A stretch of DNA of 64,000 nucleotides from Diacronema lutheri (taxonomy: Eukaryota > Haptophyta > Pavlovophyceae > Pavlovales > Pavlovaceae), in contig JAGTXO010000005.1 in NCBI GenBank assembly GCA_019448385.1, positions 1,364,001-1,428,000 on the forward strand, written 5' to 3'. Positions 1 to 11,393 of the stretch are shown here, piece by piece. The notes below the pieces were generated by a model. The model worked only from the letters and a program-made list of their open reading frames with translations, had not been told where the DNA came from and did not search any database. How positions within the stretch are numbered: the first letter of the stretch is position 1; the number at the start of each line of letters is the position of its first letter. Both the position numbers and the translations under genes were made by a program.

Positions 1-1
1 G

Positions 2-376
2 TGCACCGTGATCGCCGGCCAGCTGCTCACCAAGCTCACGCGCGGCCTCGTGCGCAGCCCGCTGCACCGCGTTGTCTCGGAGCCGCGAGAAGCCGTGTGC
101 GCCGAGCGCGTCGCGGCCACTTTCTTCTTCCAGCCGCCGCTCGACGCCGTGCTGCAGCCGCTCGAATCGCCGACGATGGCCCGCCTTGCGCGCCTCGCCG
201 ACGCAAGCCCGGAGCGCAGCGCTCGTGCGCACACCAAGGTGCGCGCGGGAGGTGAGCGCGGCAACGGCAAGCCCTTTCTCCCGGTCACCTATCGCGAGTG
301 GAAGCATCGCGCCTACAGCGGTTATTACGCGCGCGCCGCGGCCAGCGCCGGCGCCGCCCGCCTTGACAGCGCGTAA
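2..376 (+). CDS. 2OG-Fe(II) oxygenase, C-terminal end (partial)
   Basis: This is the last ~124 codons of a gene that enters from the left edge. It matches the end of the isopenicillin N synthase / gibberellin oxidase type of 2-oxoglutarate-Fe(II) dioxygenase. Near residue 21 the segment SPLHRVVSEP supplies the distal iron-binding His, followed by Arg as in the usual HRV motif. It is followed by FFFQPPLDAVLQPL, like the family's 'fFl.P..d..i.pl' strand, and PFLPVTYREW, like the closing 'y.p.ty.e' helix. The HxD half lies outside the window, so the substrate cannot be inferred. The frame is open from base 2 and ends at TAA 374-376, only 14 bp before the left element begins. The family call is firm; the specific enzyme is unknown. 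Confidence 0.8.
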   Translation, partial: CTVIAGQLLTKLTRGLVRSPLHRVVSEPREAVCAERVAATFFFQPPLDAVLQPLESPTMARLARLADASPERSARAHTKVRAGGERGNGKPFLPVTYREWKHRAYSGYYARAAASAGAARLDSA

Positions 377-390
377 AAGTGCTTTTGGAA

Positions 391-797
391 GTATAGATGG
401 TCAAGCCAAATCCGATCAGGGGCACGATCGAGCGCCCCGAGTGCAGCGCGGGCCATTCGGAAGGACGTCCTTGTGAGGGAGCTCTTCGCGTTTGGCGAGC
501 GGGGGAGCACGACGCGCAGCGTTGCTGCGGCGGCGTGCGGGCGGCGAGCAGCGGTCGGGCTGCTCGCGACGAGGCCGGAGCAGACGGCGCCGTGGCCGCC
601 GGCGCAGGTGACGCGCGCCGACGAGCCGTAGCGAGCGTCCGTGATCCGCACGGCGGTTGGAGCGGGCCGGCTGGTGCGGCGCGCTCGGCCACGGGTGGCG
701 GCGTGCACGGGCGTGCCGAATGCGGTACGCGTCGCCAGCCGCGCGCGACCTGGGCAGAGCCCGCAAAGCGTCGACCGCTGCGCGGCTCGGCCGTGCG
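391..797 (-). other. Non-coding tail between Fanzor stop and element end; candidate OMEGA guide-RNA locus
   Basis: About 407 bp follow the Fanzor stop and run to the element end. No convincing coding frame is present. The segment is almost identical to 57789-58193 of the right copy. In TnpB and Fanzor systems the guide RNA scaffold generally comes from the 3' end of the nuclease gene and the adjacent element end, with the guide read from flanking DNA. By that rule the scaffold would lie here and the guide would run into bases below 391. This is inference; no RNA structure was computed. Confidence 0.4.
419..438. repeat. Subterminal hairpin, left element outer end
   Basis: GGGGC at 419-423 pairs with GCCCC at 434-438 around a 10-nt loop containing CGATCG, about 28 bp inside the outer end. 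The same hairpin is at 58148-58165 in the right copy with a slightly changed loop. Subterminal hairpins are typical end-recognition or guide-RNA features of TnpB-bearing elements, but its role here is not shown. Confidence 0.45.
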
Positions 798-2525
798 TCA
801 ACGCCGGCCGCGCTTCGGCCCGCGCGCGCTGCCGCCGCCGGCACTGGCGCTGGCAGCTCCGCGGGCGGGGGTGCGGGCGCGAGCGCCGCCGCCGCCACCG
901 CCGCCGCGCCCGCCGCCGTCGTCGCCACCGCCGTCGCCGCCGCCGCCTCCCCCGCCGTCATCGTCGTCGTCGCCGCCGCCGCCTCCGTCGCCGTCGCCGT
1001 CGCCGTCGCCCTCGCCGCCGCCGCCGTCGCCGCTGGCGTCGTCGTCGTCGTCGTCGTCGCCCTCGTCGTCGCCCTCGTCGCCGCCGTCGCCCTCGTCGTC
1101 GCAGTCGTCGCCCTCGCCGTGCACCATGCGCTCCTCACGCTCCCACACCTCGCCGCGCGCCCACCAGGCGAGCACGAGGGCAAAGCGCTCAGGCGTCGAC
1201 GTGGTGTCGCGCCCGGCCGCGCGCGCCGCAATGTCGTGCACGTCGTAGAAGATGTTGCGCGCGGCGTTGTAGTCGCGGTGCACGGGCTTCTTGCCGCCGT
1301 TGCACGCCGGGCAGATGACGAGCGCGTGCACCGTGCGCGTGCCGCCCTTTGCCACGGGCAGGCGCGGGTTCTGCGCGAGCTCCGCGCCGCAGCGCTGCAG
1401 CCTGCCGCCCTTGGCGAGCCGCGGCATCGAGCAGTGCATCGACGTGTACGGCTCGGGTACGAAGACGGCCGCGACGCCGCGCCGCCGCAGCTCGCGCAGC
1501 AGCCCCACCTGGAAGGCGGGCGGCGCGCCCTTGGGCTGCGCGCCCTTGTGGTCGTGCAGCCACTTGCCCACGCACACGAGCAGCCGGTCGCGCGTCACGC
1601 CGTCGACGCAGTGCGCCGCGATGAGCGCCTCGGCGACGCGCGCCGCGTTGGACCGCCCGCCGCTGTCGCGCCGCCAGCGCTCCTTGCGGCGCGCCGGCGC
1701 GTCGTACACGTGCTCGGCGGCGCGCTCGCGCACCCGCGCGCTCTCGCGGTGGAAGGCGATGTATTTGCCCGCGTCGAGCACCTTGGCGCTGTGCGCCTCG
1801 CCAAGCCGCGCCTCGTCCGCCTCCACGCTGAACTCCTCGCCGCGCCCGTCGGTGCGCACGCGCCGCCGCGCCGCGTTGGTCTTGGCCGTCTCGCGCGCAA
1901 AGCCCGCGGCGCGCGCGCGCGCGCGCTGCGTGAACTGCCGCCAGACGGCCGCCCGCCCGACGTGCGCAGAGTAGGTGGTGATGTTGCCCATGTTCGGATC
2001 GGCCGCGACGACGACCGCCTCCTCGATGTCGATCGCCCGCCGCAGCTCGGAGCCGAGCGCGACGGCGATGCGCCCGTCCGGCCGGCGCCAGCGGTGCAGG
2101 ACGCTCGAGCTGCCGGCCGGCGCCTGCGCCTTCGGCACGAGGACGGTCGCGACGGCGTGCACGGCGACGCCATCCGTCACCACCGACGTGACGGGCTGCC
2201 GGCCCGGGAGCGGCACGCGCGGCAGCGGCGCGAGGCCCACCCACGAGCGCCGCGCGTGCCACGGCAGATCGGCCGGCGGCCGCTCGCGCCCGGCGTAGTC
2301 GAAGACGCGGTTGGAGATGTCGAAGCGCGTCGCGAAGACCGCGTACCTGACGCGCACGTCGGACATTGGCGGGACAAACGAGCCGCCTTGAGCGGTCCAC
2401 TTGATCGGCTCGCCATCGTGGTCGCGCAGGTCCAGCGCCTTGAGCCGCGCGCGCAGCTCCTTGCGCTCGTCGTCCGGGAGCGTCTCCCAGATGGCGTTCG
2501 CGGTGAGGCGCACGTTGCGCGGCAC
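798..2525 (-). CDS. Fanzor (TnpB-like RNA-guided nuclease) core exon, left copy
   Basis: This is the last exon of the giant gene, 575 residues, encoding the RuvC core of a Fanzor protein, the eukaryotic relative of TnpB that cuts DNA with an RNA guide. All three acidic residues are visible: Asp in AADPNMGN (codon 2000-1998), Glu in VPEPYTSMHC, and Asp in HRDYNAARNI. Between the last two lies a zinc-ribbon pattern: the Cys of TSMHC, QRCG and CPAC. The TS..C and RD.NAARNI signatures are characteristic of TnpB/Fanzor. The tail is a long Asp/Gly run ending in basic GPKRGRR, which could be a nuclear localisation signal. The first codon, GTG, directly follows a CAG splice acceptor; the N-terminal half of the nuclease is in the preceding exon (about 2654-3500). 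The gene looks intact. Confidence 0.85.
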   Translation of the reverse strand: MPRNVRLTANAIWETLPDDERKELRARLKALDLRDHDGEPIKWTAQGGSFVPPMSDVRVRYAVFATRFDISNRVFDYAGRERPPADLPWHARRSWVGLAPLPRVPLPGRQPVTSVVTDGVAVHAVATVLVPKAQAPAGSSSVLHRWRRPDGRIAVALGSELRRAIDIEEAVVVAADPNMGNITTYSAHVGRAAVWRQFTQRARARAAGFARETAKTNAARRRVRTDGRGEEFSVEADEARLGEAHSAKVLDAGKYIAFHRESARVRERAAEHVYDAPARRKERWRRDSGGRSNAARVAEALIAAHCVDGVTRDRLLVCVGKWLHDHKGAQPKGAPPAFQVGLLRELRRRGVAAVFVPEPYTSMHCSMPRLAKGGRLQRCGAELAQNPRLPVAKGGTRTVHALVICPACNGGKKPVHRDYNAARNIFYDVHDIAARAAGRDTTSTPERFALVLAWWARGEVWEREERMVHGEGDDCDDEGDGGDEGDDEGDDDDDDDASGDGGGGEGDGDGDGDGGGGGDDDDDGGGGGGGDGGGDDGGGRGGGGGGGARARTPARGAASASAGGGSARGPKRGRR

Positions 2526-2653
2526 CTGCGCGCAGCGCGCGGCGCGCGAGCGCGCGGGCGCGTGACCAACCTGGCCGCGGGGCGGCGCGCACGGCGGCGG
2601 CGCGCGCGCTTGGGCGCTCGGCGGCGGTAGCGGCAGCCGCGCCTCGCGCGCAC
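2526..2653 (-). other. Intron (128 nt) splitting the left Fanzor
   Basis: On the minus strand the donor is AAT|GTGCGCG at 2653 and the acceptor GCGCGCAG|GTGCC at 2526. Both edges are phase 0. Removal joins PLRTHN directly to VPRNVRL and restores the Fanzor frame; without it the upstream frame runs on into unrelated Arg-rich sequence. The right copy has the same intron, also 128 nt, at 55936-56063. Confidence 0.75.
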
Positions 2654-5600
2654 ATTGTGCGTGCGCAGCGGCGCCACATTATACCGCGGCGGCCGGTCGG
2701 TGAGCTGCGTGTACAGGCGCGCGAGCCGGCAGAGCAGCGCCTGCCCCTCGGCCACGTGCTGCAGGTTGCGGATCTGCACGAGGAAGTAGCGCGTCGTGTG
2801 CCGGTCGTAGTTCCACCTTTTCGTGGGCGCGCACTCGTAGTTGATCTTGTGGAGGACCATGTCGGGCAGGTGGCGGTCGAGCGCGGCGGGGCAGCCGACG
2901 CGCGCGCCCTCCACGTCGCCGCGCAGCAGCCGCTCGCACAGCTCGCGCACGCGCGCGTTTCGCTGCATCTCGGGCAGCGCGACGAGCGCCTCGTCGCGCT
3001 CGACTGCCGCGCGGACGACGTCGCGGAGCAGCCCGTTCACGACGCGCGATGGGTGCATCAGGCACGCGGTGGACACCTGCGTCGCCTCCTCCGCGAGGAT
3101 CTTATCGAGGCCCACCGCGCAGACGGGCTGGACGCCGTCGGCCATCTCGCCGACGGCGCGCGCCGTCGCCGCCTTGGTCTGCGCGGCGGCTTGCTCGGCG
3201 GGCTTGCCTCGGGCCGCTGCACCGTACGTGCTCACGTCCTTGTGCCAGCCGATCGCCGAGAAGATCGCACGGACGGTTCCCTTGTCCATCGTGGTCGACG
3301 TGTGCACGCTTGTCGACGGGCCGCCCGACGCCGCGCCGACGGCCTGCGCGCTCGCCACCGCAGCCTCGTCGCGCACCACCTTGTTGATGGCGCGGTACGC
3401 CTGTGTCGTGAGCCTGTGCACGGCCGCCGCGATGCGCCGCAGCTCCTTCCGCGCACCGGGCTGCGCCGTCACCGCCTGCGGCCCCGCGTTGAGCGTCGAG
3501 CGCTTGACCACGAAGCCCGGGAGCACGCTGCCGCGCGTGCGCGCCGTCGCGCCGCCGGCGGCGCGCGCGCTCGGCGCAGCGGGCTCGTCCACGCGCGCGC
3601 GCTCGACGCCGCGCGCGCGGGGAACGCTCGGCGCGCGCGCGCCCGCGGCGTCGCGCGCGCTCGCGGCAGCACCCGCCGCGGCGCGCTTGCCCGCGGCGCC
3701 CGACACGCCGTGCGCGCGAAGCGGCGCCGACGCCAATGCCGACGCCGCGCCCGCGCCGCCGCTGCCGCTGCCCGATCCGCCCGCGCGCCGCTTCTGCTCG
3801 TCGCGCGTCTTGCGGAACTGGGCGACGAGGTCGCTGCTCACGTTGGCCTCAGGCTCCCACGTGTCGGCGCTCTCGTCGTAGCCCCGCCACCTGATCCGGA
3901 ACTCGAACGTCAACTTCTTGCCCGCCTTGCGGCGCTCGTCGACGACCGCCTCGACCTCGTACGTGCGCGCCTCCTCGTCGACGCTCGCGCCCGCCGCGCT
4001 CGCGCCCGTGTCCGGCCACCCAGCGACCGTGCCGCCCAGCCTCTCGGCGGCCGCGCGCAGCTGCCGCTCGCGCTGGGCGGCCGCGGCGCCTCGCGCGACC
4101 AGCGCGGGCAGCATGCCCGCGCCGCCCGCGAGGCCGTGCGCGCCTACGCTGGCGGTCATCAGCGCGTCGAGGCACGCGAACGTTGCGAGCGCACGCGCGC
4201 CATCGTCGCCGCCGCGCGGCTGCGAGCGCACGACGGGCGATGGCTGCGGCTCCCCCTCGGCCGCGAGCAGCGGCCAGATCGCACTGGCCAGCGCGACGGC
4301 ATGCGCGCCGACCGCGGCGGCCACGTCCGCGTCGAGCGGCGCAAAGTCGTAGCGCACGAGCGCGGCCGGGCGCGAGTCGTCCGTCGGCCGGTCGGCGACG
4401 AGCAGCCCGACCGGGCGCGGCGGCTCGCCGGACGGCGCGGCGACGGGCACGCAGAGGAGCACGACGAGCAGGCGCGGCGTGCCGCCGAGCAGCGCGCGCG
4501 CGGCATCCGCCCCGTCGGCTCCGCAGCGCGCGGCCGCGGCGAGCAGCTCGGCCGCGCGCGTCGGGCCCAGCGCCGTGCGCGCGTCCTTGCGCGCGCGTGC
4601 GCGCGCCGTGTACGCGGCGCAGGCGTCGTCGAGCGCCGCCGCGCTGGGCGCGGTGCCAGTCGTCGCCCACGCGCGCAGCGCGTCGCGCACCCGCGTGACG
4701 ATCGCCTGGTCGACTGCCGCCTCGCCGGCAGCGTGCGCCGGCGCGCACGCCGGCGGTGCGGCGGCAGGCGCGAGCGCGGGCGCGCCGTCGGCGCCGTCAA
4801 CGCCGACGGCGCCGTCGGCGCGCCGCCACGCGAGCTTCGCCTCGATCTGCTGCCGGACGGCGTGGCAGTGCCGGTCGATGCCGCGCGCGTCGTCGAGCGC
4901 GGCCAGCGCGTCCTCAGCGGCGGGACGGTCGCTCGCGTCCGCGACGGCCTGCAGGCAGAGCAGCGCGGCCGCACGCGCGTTGCACGCGCTCTGCGGCTCG
5001 GGCGCGAGCGCGAGCTCGAGCTCGAGCGGCGACGCGCCTCGCGCCGCGGCGATCGCGTCCATCAGCACGTCCAACCGCTGCACCAGCGCCCTGTGCGCGT
5101 CGCGCGGCGCGCCCGTCGACGGCGCGCGCGAGCGCGTCGCCACGAGCCCGAGCGCGCGCGCCGGCGCGCCCGCCGGCGTGTGCAGCACGAGCAGCGCCGC
5201 GCCCGCCAAGCTCGCGTTGCGCGTGACGAGCGCGAAGATGCGCGACGCCTCGTGCGCGCCCACCGACGCCCAGATCGCAGCGCGATCGGCGTCCGTCTGC
5301 GCGTCGCACAGGTCGCGCACGTCGTCCGGCGCGAGCAGCGCGCCGCCGCCGGCGGAGCGCGCGACGATCGCCCGCGCCTCCGCCACGAAGACGGCCTGCG
5401 GCAGGTCGGCGTGGCGCGCGTCGACGATGGCGCGCGTCGCGTGGACGCCGAGCTCCACGCCGCGGTAGAAGGCGCGCGCGTTGGCCGCGCGCGCGTGCGC
5501 CGGCCGTCCGTCCGCGTTGCGCCTCGCGCGCGCCTGCTTGCTCGTGCGCGCGAGGCCGTCGCGTGGCGGTGGCGGCAGCGTAGCGAGGAAGCGCGCGGTG

Positions 5601-8600
5601 GGCGGCGGCGCGCGCACGCCGCGCTGCCGCCGTGCGATGGCCGCGAGCCGCCGGCCCGCCGCGCTGCCGCCCGCGCCGACGTGCTGCCAGCGGTTGAGCG
5701 CCGCCGGTGGCGGCGGCGGCGGCGGCGCGGCGGCGGGCGGCGGCGCGACGGCGGGCGGCGGCGCGGCGGCGGGCGGCGGCGCGGCGGTGGGCGGCGGCGC
5801 GGCGGCGGGCGGCAGCGGCGGCGGCGCGCCGGCGACGGCAGCACCAGTCGGCTTGTCCGCCCACGCACCCGAGACGCTGTCCCAGGCCTTGCCCGGTGGC
5901 GCGCGCCCACGCGGCCGCGGGTGGCGGGCTCGAGCGGCGGGGGGCGGGCGGCCGGCGCGCCAGTCGAAGACAGGTGCAACCGTGGCGGCAGGCGCCGAGT
6001 GCCGCGCGTCGGTCACAGAGCGCGTGGTGCGCGCGGCGACCGTCGCGCGCATGGCGGGCGGGCGGTGAGCAGCGCCCGCCGGCGCGCCGGCGGGCGCGGC
6101 AGCCGGCGCGCCGGCGGGCGCGGCCGCCTCGAGCCCGGCGGAGGCGCCGCGCTTGCGCTTGCGCGTGCCGCCGCGCGTGCGCCTGCGCGCGCGCCCGCCG
6201 CGCGCCCGTTCGGCCTGCGCGTCGCCAGCCGCGTCGCCGGCCGCGTCGCCGCGCCGCACGTAGACGACCGCGAACGCCTCCTCGCCGGTCCCGTCGACGC
6301 CGCCGCGCGCGCGGCGCAGGACCGACCGCCACTGCAGCCGCCGCGCGCGGCCGGGCTCGCACGCAAACCAGCGCCCACCGCGCCTGACGACGGCCACAAA
6401 GTCGTCGTCGCGCCGCCCGCGCCGGCGCGTGCGCAGCAGCACGCACTGCACGTCGAGCCAGCCCTCGTGCCAGTCGGCCGTGCTGGGGGCGACGCGAATC
6501 GACTGCGGGAGCTCGACGCCAAAGCCGGCGAGGCGCACGATGTGCGCGACGATGACGCTCGAAATGGCGGGGGCGCTCGACGGGTCGCCCGCTGCAGCGA
6601 GCACCGCCCCGCCCCAGTGCTCACGCGTGACGCAATCCGCGTCCTCGACGTGCACGTGCGCCACGCTCGCGCCGAGCTGGTGCAGCAACGCGCAGATGTC
6701 GGCGTCGACCGTCCTCTCCTCCTCGGCCGCCTCGGCCGTGCCGCGGGCGGCGGCGTCGCCCGCCGGCTGCCCGAGGTACGCGATCGCCCGCTCGACGGCC
6801 GCGCGCTCCGCACGCGCTGCGCTGGCGATCGCCGCATTGCCGACGGGCGCGCGCAGCGCCGCGATCGCGTCTTGCAACGCCGTCGCGTCGCCCGTCGCCG
6901 CCGTCGCCGCCACCGCCGCCGCGCTCGCGGTGCCGTGCGCGACGGCGTGCAGCGCGGCGGCGCGCGCGGCGGGGATGCGCCCGTCCAGCGCGAGCACGAG
7001 CGGCGGCCCGGCCGGCGTCTGCTGCCGCCGGTGCCGCCGGCTCGCAGCCGGGTGGTCGGCGCGCGCGCGCTCGAGCCGCGCGCGCCGCTCGACGACGCGC
7101 GCCCAGAAGGCCTGCACCCTCGGCTGCGCGAATGCAAGCCAGCCGGCGCCGCGCGTCACGACGTGCACGACGATCCGGTCCTCGTGCCTGAGGTACTGCA
7201 CGTAGAGCGCTTTGCGCACGCCGAGGACGTGCATGCCGAGCTGCAGCTGATCGCGGTGCGGCTGCGGCGGCCCGTCCTCGTGCGCCGTGGCGCCCGCCTT
7301 GGTGAGCGTCTTCACCTCGACGAGGACCTGCTCGTTGTCTTCGGGGAGGATGGCGAGCCCGTCCGGCGAGAAGGCGAACGGCGCGCTCTTGTCGTGCGGG
7401 TCCGCACGCACCATCGGCAGGTTGCACACGACGGTGATGCCGTACGCGGCCGCCAGCTTGCGCAGCGCGACGGCCTCGCCGAGGATGCCCGCGGTCGTCG
7501 CCTTGGTCCGCACCTCGCGCCGCCGCCGGTGCACGTACTCGTCGGTGAGCGTCTCGTGCGCGACGCCGGCGTTGTCGTTCACGACGTCGCCAACCTTGCT
7601 GCCCGTGACCTCCTCCCATCGCTCGTCGTGCCAGCGCGGGCTGCGCTGCGCGGGCGCGCCCGCGCCGACGGCGTCGAGCACGCGGCGCAGCGCTGTGCCG
7701 TCGGGCGCAGCAGGCACGCGCGCGCGGTCCTGGGCCTCGCGAGCGTCGAGGACGCAGCCCGTAGTGGAATCTTGGGCTAGGTCGAGCTTGCTCGCCTCGC
7801 CGTAGCGGCTCTCCAGCTGGCGCGGTGCGTCGGCAGGGCCGCCGTCCGTGCGCGCACCCGACGCGCCCGCCAGTGCACGCGGCGCAGCGTCCGAGGCGCC
7901 CGCCGCGCCCGCGCCGCCGCCAATCGCGCCAGCGCACGCGCGCGCCGCGACCTGCGGACGGCCAGCCGCAGGGACCTCGTCCGCTCGGCCGGCCGCTGCG
8001 TCGGCCGTCCGCTTGGCCACCTCGCGCACGTCTCCGAGCGCGAGCGTGGCTGGCGCCGTCGAGCTCCCGTGGCGTTTGTTCCAAAACTCGAGCAGCCCGC
8101 CAAGGAAGGGCGTGCCCGTCGGGCGGTCCTCGGGCACCTCCGCCAGGATCGCGTCGACGCGCAGCGCGGCCGCCACATCGCAAAACGCGCGCGCGGCGCG
8201 CGCCATCCGCTCGGCGCGCGCGCCGCCGTCGTCCGCCGCGCGGCGGATGGCGTGGCTCACGTGCGCGACGCGGAGCGAGACGACGGCGTGCGCCGGCGCG
8301 CCGGCGCCCGTGCCGAGCGTGTGCCGCCGGATGGCCAGCTGCCCATCGCCCATGCGCGGCGGGAGCGACGCGCACGCCGCGACGGTCGTCGTGCCGGCCG
8401 CGCTGTCGCACAGCCAGCTCGCCTCGCCGCCGCCCGCAAACTCAAAGGTCGCGAAGCCCTCGCGGCCGAAAAGCGCGACGAAGTGGTCGAGCACCGCCTT
8501 GTTGATCGCGCGCGCCGCCGGCCGCGTCGATGCGCCGCGGGCAGCGCCACCCGCCGCGCCGCGCGCATCGCTGCACGTCGCAGGGCAGGTGCAGCCGGAC

Positions 8601-11342
8601 GCGCGCACGCCGTCCGACCGCGTCCGCGGCAGCTCGAGCTCGCGCACCTTGGGGCAGAACCAGAGCGGGTTGGACGCCTCGAGGCACAGCACGACGAGCC
8701 GCCCGTCCGTGCCGGCCAGCGCGCGCGCGTCGCGCAGCAGCTCGACGGCGAGCTCGGACGTCGCCGCGTGCACCGCCGGCTCGCCCGTCGCGCGGTCGGG
8801 CGGGAAGAGGCCGCCGCCGACGAGCGGGCTGGGGCAGCGGCCGAGCATCACGAGCAGCGGCGGCGGCGGCGTCTGCGGCGCCTGCTGCCCGACCGCAGCC
8901 GCCGTCAGCCCGGCCAGGTCGGAGCTCGTGCGGAGGGCCTTGAGCGCGACGCGCGAGCCGGTGCCCGCCTGCTCGGAAAACGTGGCGAGCATGGCGCACG
9001 TGCTCGCCCTCGCGCCGCACTGCCAGCTGACGCGCGCGAGGAGGCCTTCCAGCGTGTCGTTTTCGCGCGGCCGCGTGACCGCGTCGAGCGCCGCCGAGTC
9101 GAGCTGGAGGCTGCCGGGCGTGACGCACAGCACCGCCTCGTGGTAGGCGCGCAGCAGCTCCCTCGGCAGCTGCTCGGCGGGCGTCGCCGCCTGCCCGCCC
9201 ACCCACCGTGCACCGTGGCCGCCGTCGCCCGCGCCCGCGAGCCGCACCGCCGGCCCGCCCGTGATCGCCGAGGTCGGTGGCGTGCCGAGCGCGTCGACGA
9301 GCGCGCGCACGGGCGCGACACGCCTGCGCGCAGCGTCCGCGCCGACGGCGAGCGCGGCGATCCGAGCGCCCTCCCATGCGCGCTCCCTCGCGTCGTCCCG
9401 CGCGGCCGCCGGCGCGGCGCCCGGCCGCGCGCCGGGCGGCACCGCGCACGCCGCCGCGACGACCTCCGCGCGCGCGCCGGCGGCGTCGGGCGCGTGCAGC
9501 TGCGCGAGCGCGCCAGAGAGCGCGGCGGCCGAGCGGTAGCGGCCGTGCGCCGCGACGAGCGCGTAGAGCACGCGCAGCGCGGCCACGCCCGCCTGGTCGG
9601 GCGCGTCGTCAGCGATGCGCTCGACCTCCCACGTGCGCGTGGGCGGCGGGCTGCCGTCGGCCGGGTCCGGACGCAGCGCCCACGCGCGCTCGACGATCGC
9701 GTTGAACACGCCGTGCGCGGCGCCCTCGTCAAACTCGGCGGCGCCCGCCGCGTGCGCGCACCACCCGTGCACGCGCGACGTGGGCGCGTCCACGGCGCGC
9801 TGCACGACGAGCACCGCCGGCCGGTCGACGCAGCCGAGGCTCACCGCCGCGTGCTTGCCCTCGAGCAGCGCCGCCGCCGCAGCCTCGACCAAGGCGTCAC
9901 CAGGCGCGTCGCCGACGACGACGGCACAGCCGTCGCCGTACTCGGCCTGCATCGCGGCGACGCACGACGCGACAAAGTCGCCGCCCGCGGCCGCCGCGTG
10001 TCGCGCCGCCAGCATCCGGCGCGCGATGGCAAGCCAGACGTACTCGGCCGGCGCGCGCGCGGCGCGCGCGCGAGGCGCGCCGGCCGCGCCGCGTGCGCCC
10101 GCGCGTGCGCCTCCAGCGGCCGCAACGGCCGAGGCGGCTGGAGCGGCGGTGAGCGTGCGCCGCGCGCGCTTCGCCGGCCGCGTGATGGGCGATGCACCCG
10201 CCATCGCACCGCCCGCAGCAGCCGGTGCGGCCGCCACAGCGCCCGCCGCAACGCCACTCGTCACGACGCCCGTGGCGGGCGGCGCGGCGTCGGACGCGGC
10301 CGCGTCGACGGGCGTCGCGCAACTACCGCCAGCGGTCGCGGACGCGCCCGGCGACGCGTCGGCGAGGAGGTGGCGCAGCACGCCGCGCGCGAGCGCGACT
10401 CGCACGGCGAGCGTCAGCGCGCGCAGGCGGTCGGAAGGCGAGGCGTCGCGCTCGGCGTCGGCGGACGTGGCGGCAGCAGGCGGGGCGGCGGGCGGCGCGG
10501 CGGCGGACTGGGCGGCCGCCGGCGCAACCTCGTCGGCCTTGGCCAGCCAGACGAGCCCGGCGACTGCGAGCACGACGCTGTACGCGCCGACATCGTCACC
10601 CGCAACGCGCGCCAGCCGGGCGTGGGCGTCGGCCTCGGACACGGCGACGCGGAAGAGCACGTCGTCGCGGGCAGCTTGCTCGGCAAACTGACGCAGCTGC
10701 TTGGCCATCGTCACGCCGGCGACGCACGCCTCGCCCGCCTCTGCCTCGACCTGCTCGTCCTGGCCGATGGCGGACGCGCCGGCCTCGGCGCCAGCGTCGA
10801 GTGTCCGGCGGCGCTCGAGGGCAAAGCCACGCACACAGACGCTCTGGAGGCCGCCGAGCGCGCCCGCCTTCTCGTGCAGCGCGCACGACAGCTCGACCAC
10901 CGAGTCCACGCGCCTCGCGGCGGCGCCCCCCCGCTCGCCGCGCGTGGCCGCGCGCACGACGAACACCGTGAATTGCGCGCGCTTCGCCGCGCGCGCCGAC
11001 GCGCACGCGTGCTTCAGGAGCCGGCAAAGCGCGGGCCTTTGCGCCGCTGCGCCCCGCGTGCACAGCAGCAGTTGGCCGCGCTCGTCGCCCAGCTCCTGCT
11101 CGACGGCGGCCTCGAGCGCGTCGTCCGTCAAATCGCCGTGCTCCGTCGAGGCGAGCGCGCGCGCAGCCGCGAGCGCCAGCTCGCCTGCGCCCGCGCGCCG
11201 CCGGCGGCGCGCATCGGCGGGCGCGTGCGGCGCCGACGCGTGTGACGACGCCGCCGCGTCCGCGCGCGCACACGCGGCGCGCAACGCCTCGCGCGCCGAG
11301 GCGGCCGCGCGCGCCCTGGGCGCGAGCTTCAAGAACGTGCGC

Positions 11343-11393
<51 letters not shown>

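Noticed and set aside
2657-7780. A 1,700-codon open frame on the strand opposite to the giant gene (and its mirror at 51142-55932)
   Set aside because: It is antisense to the YqaJ/chromodomain/Fanzor coding sequence, is Arg/Ala-rich, has no motifs, and arises from the GC-rich codon pattern in which stops are rare.
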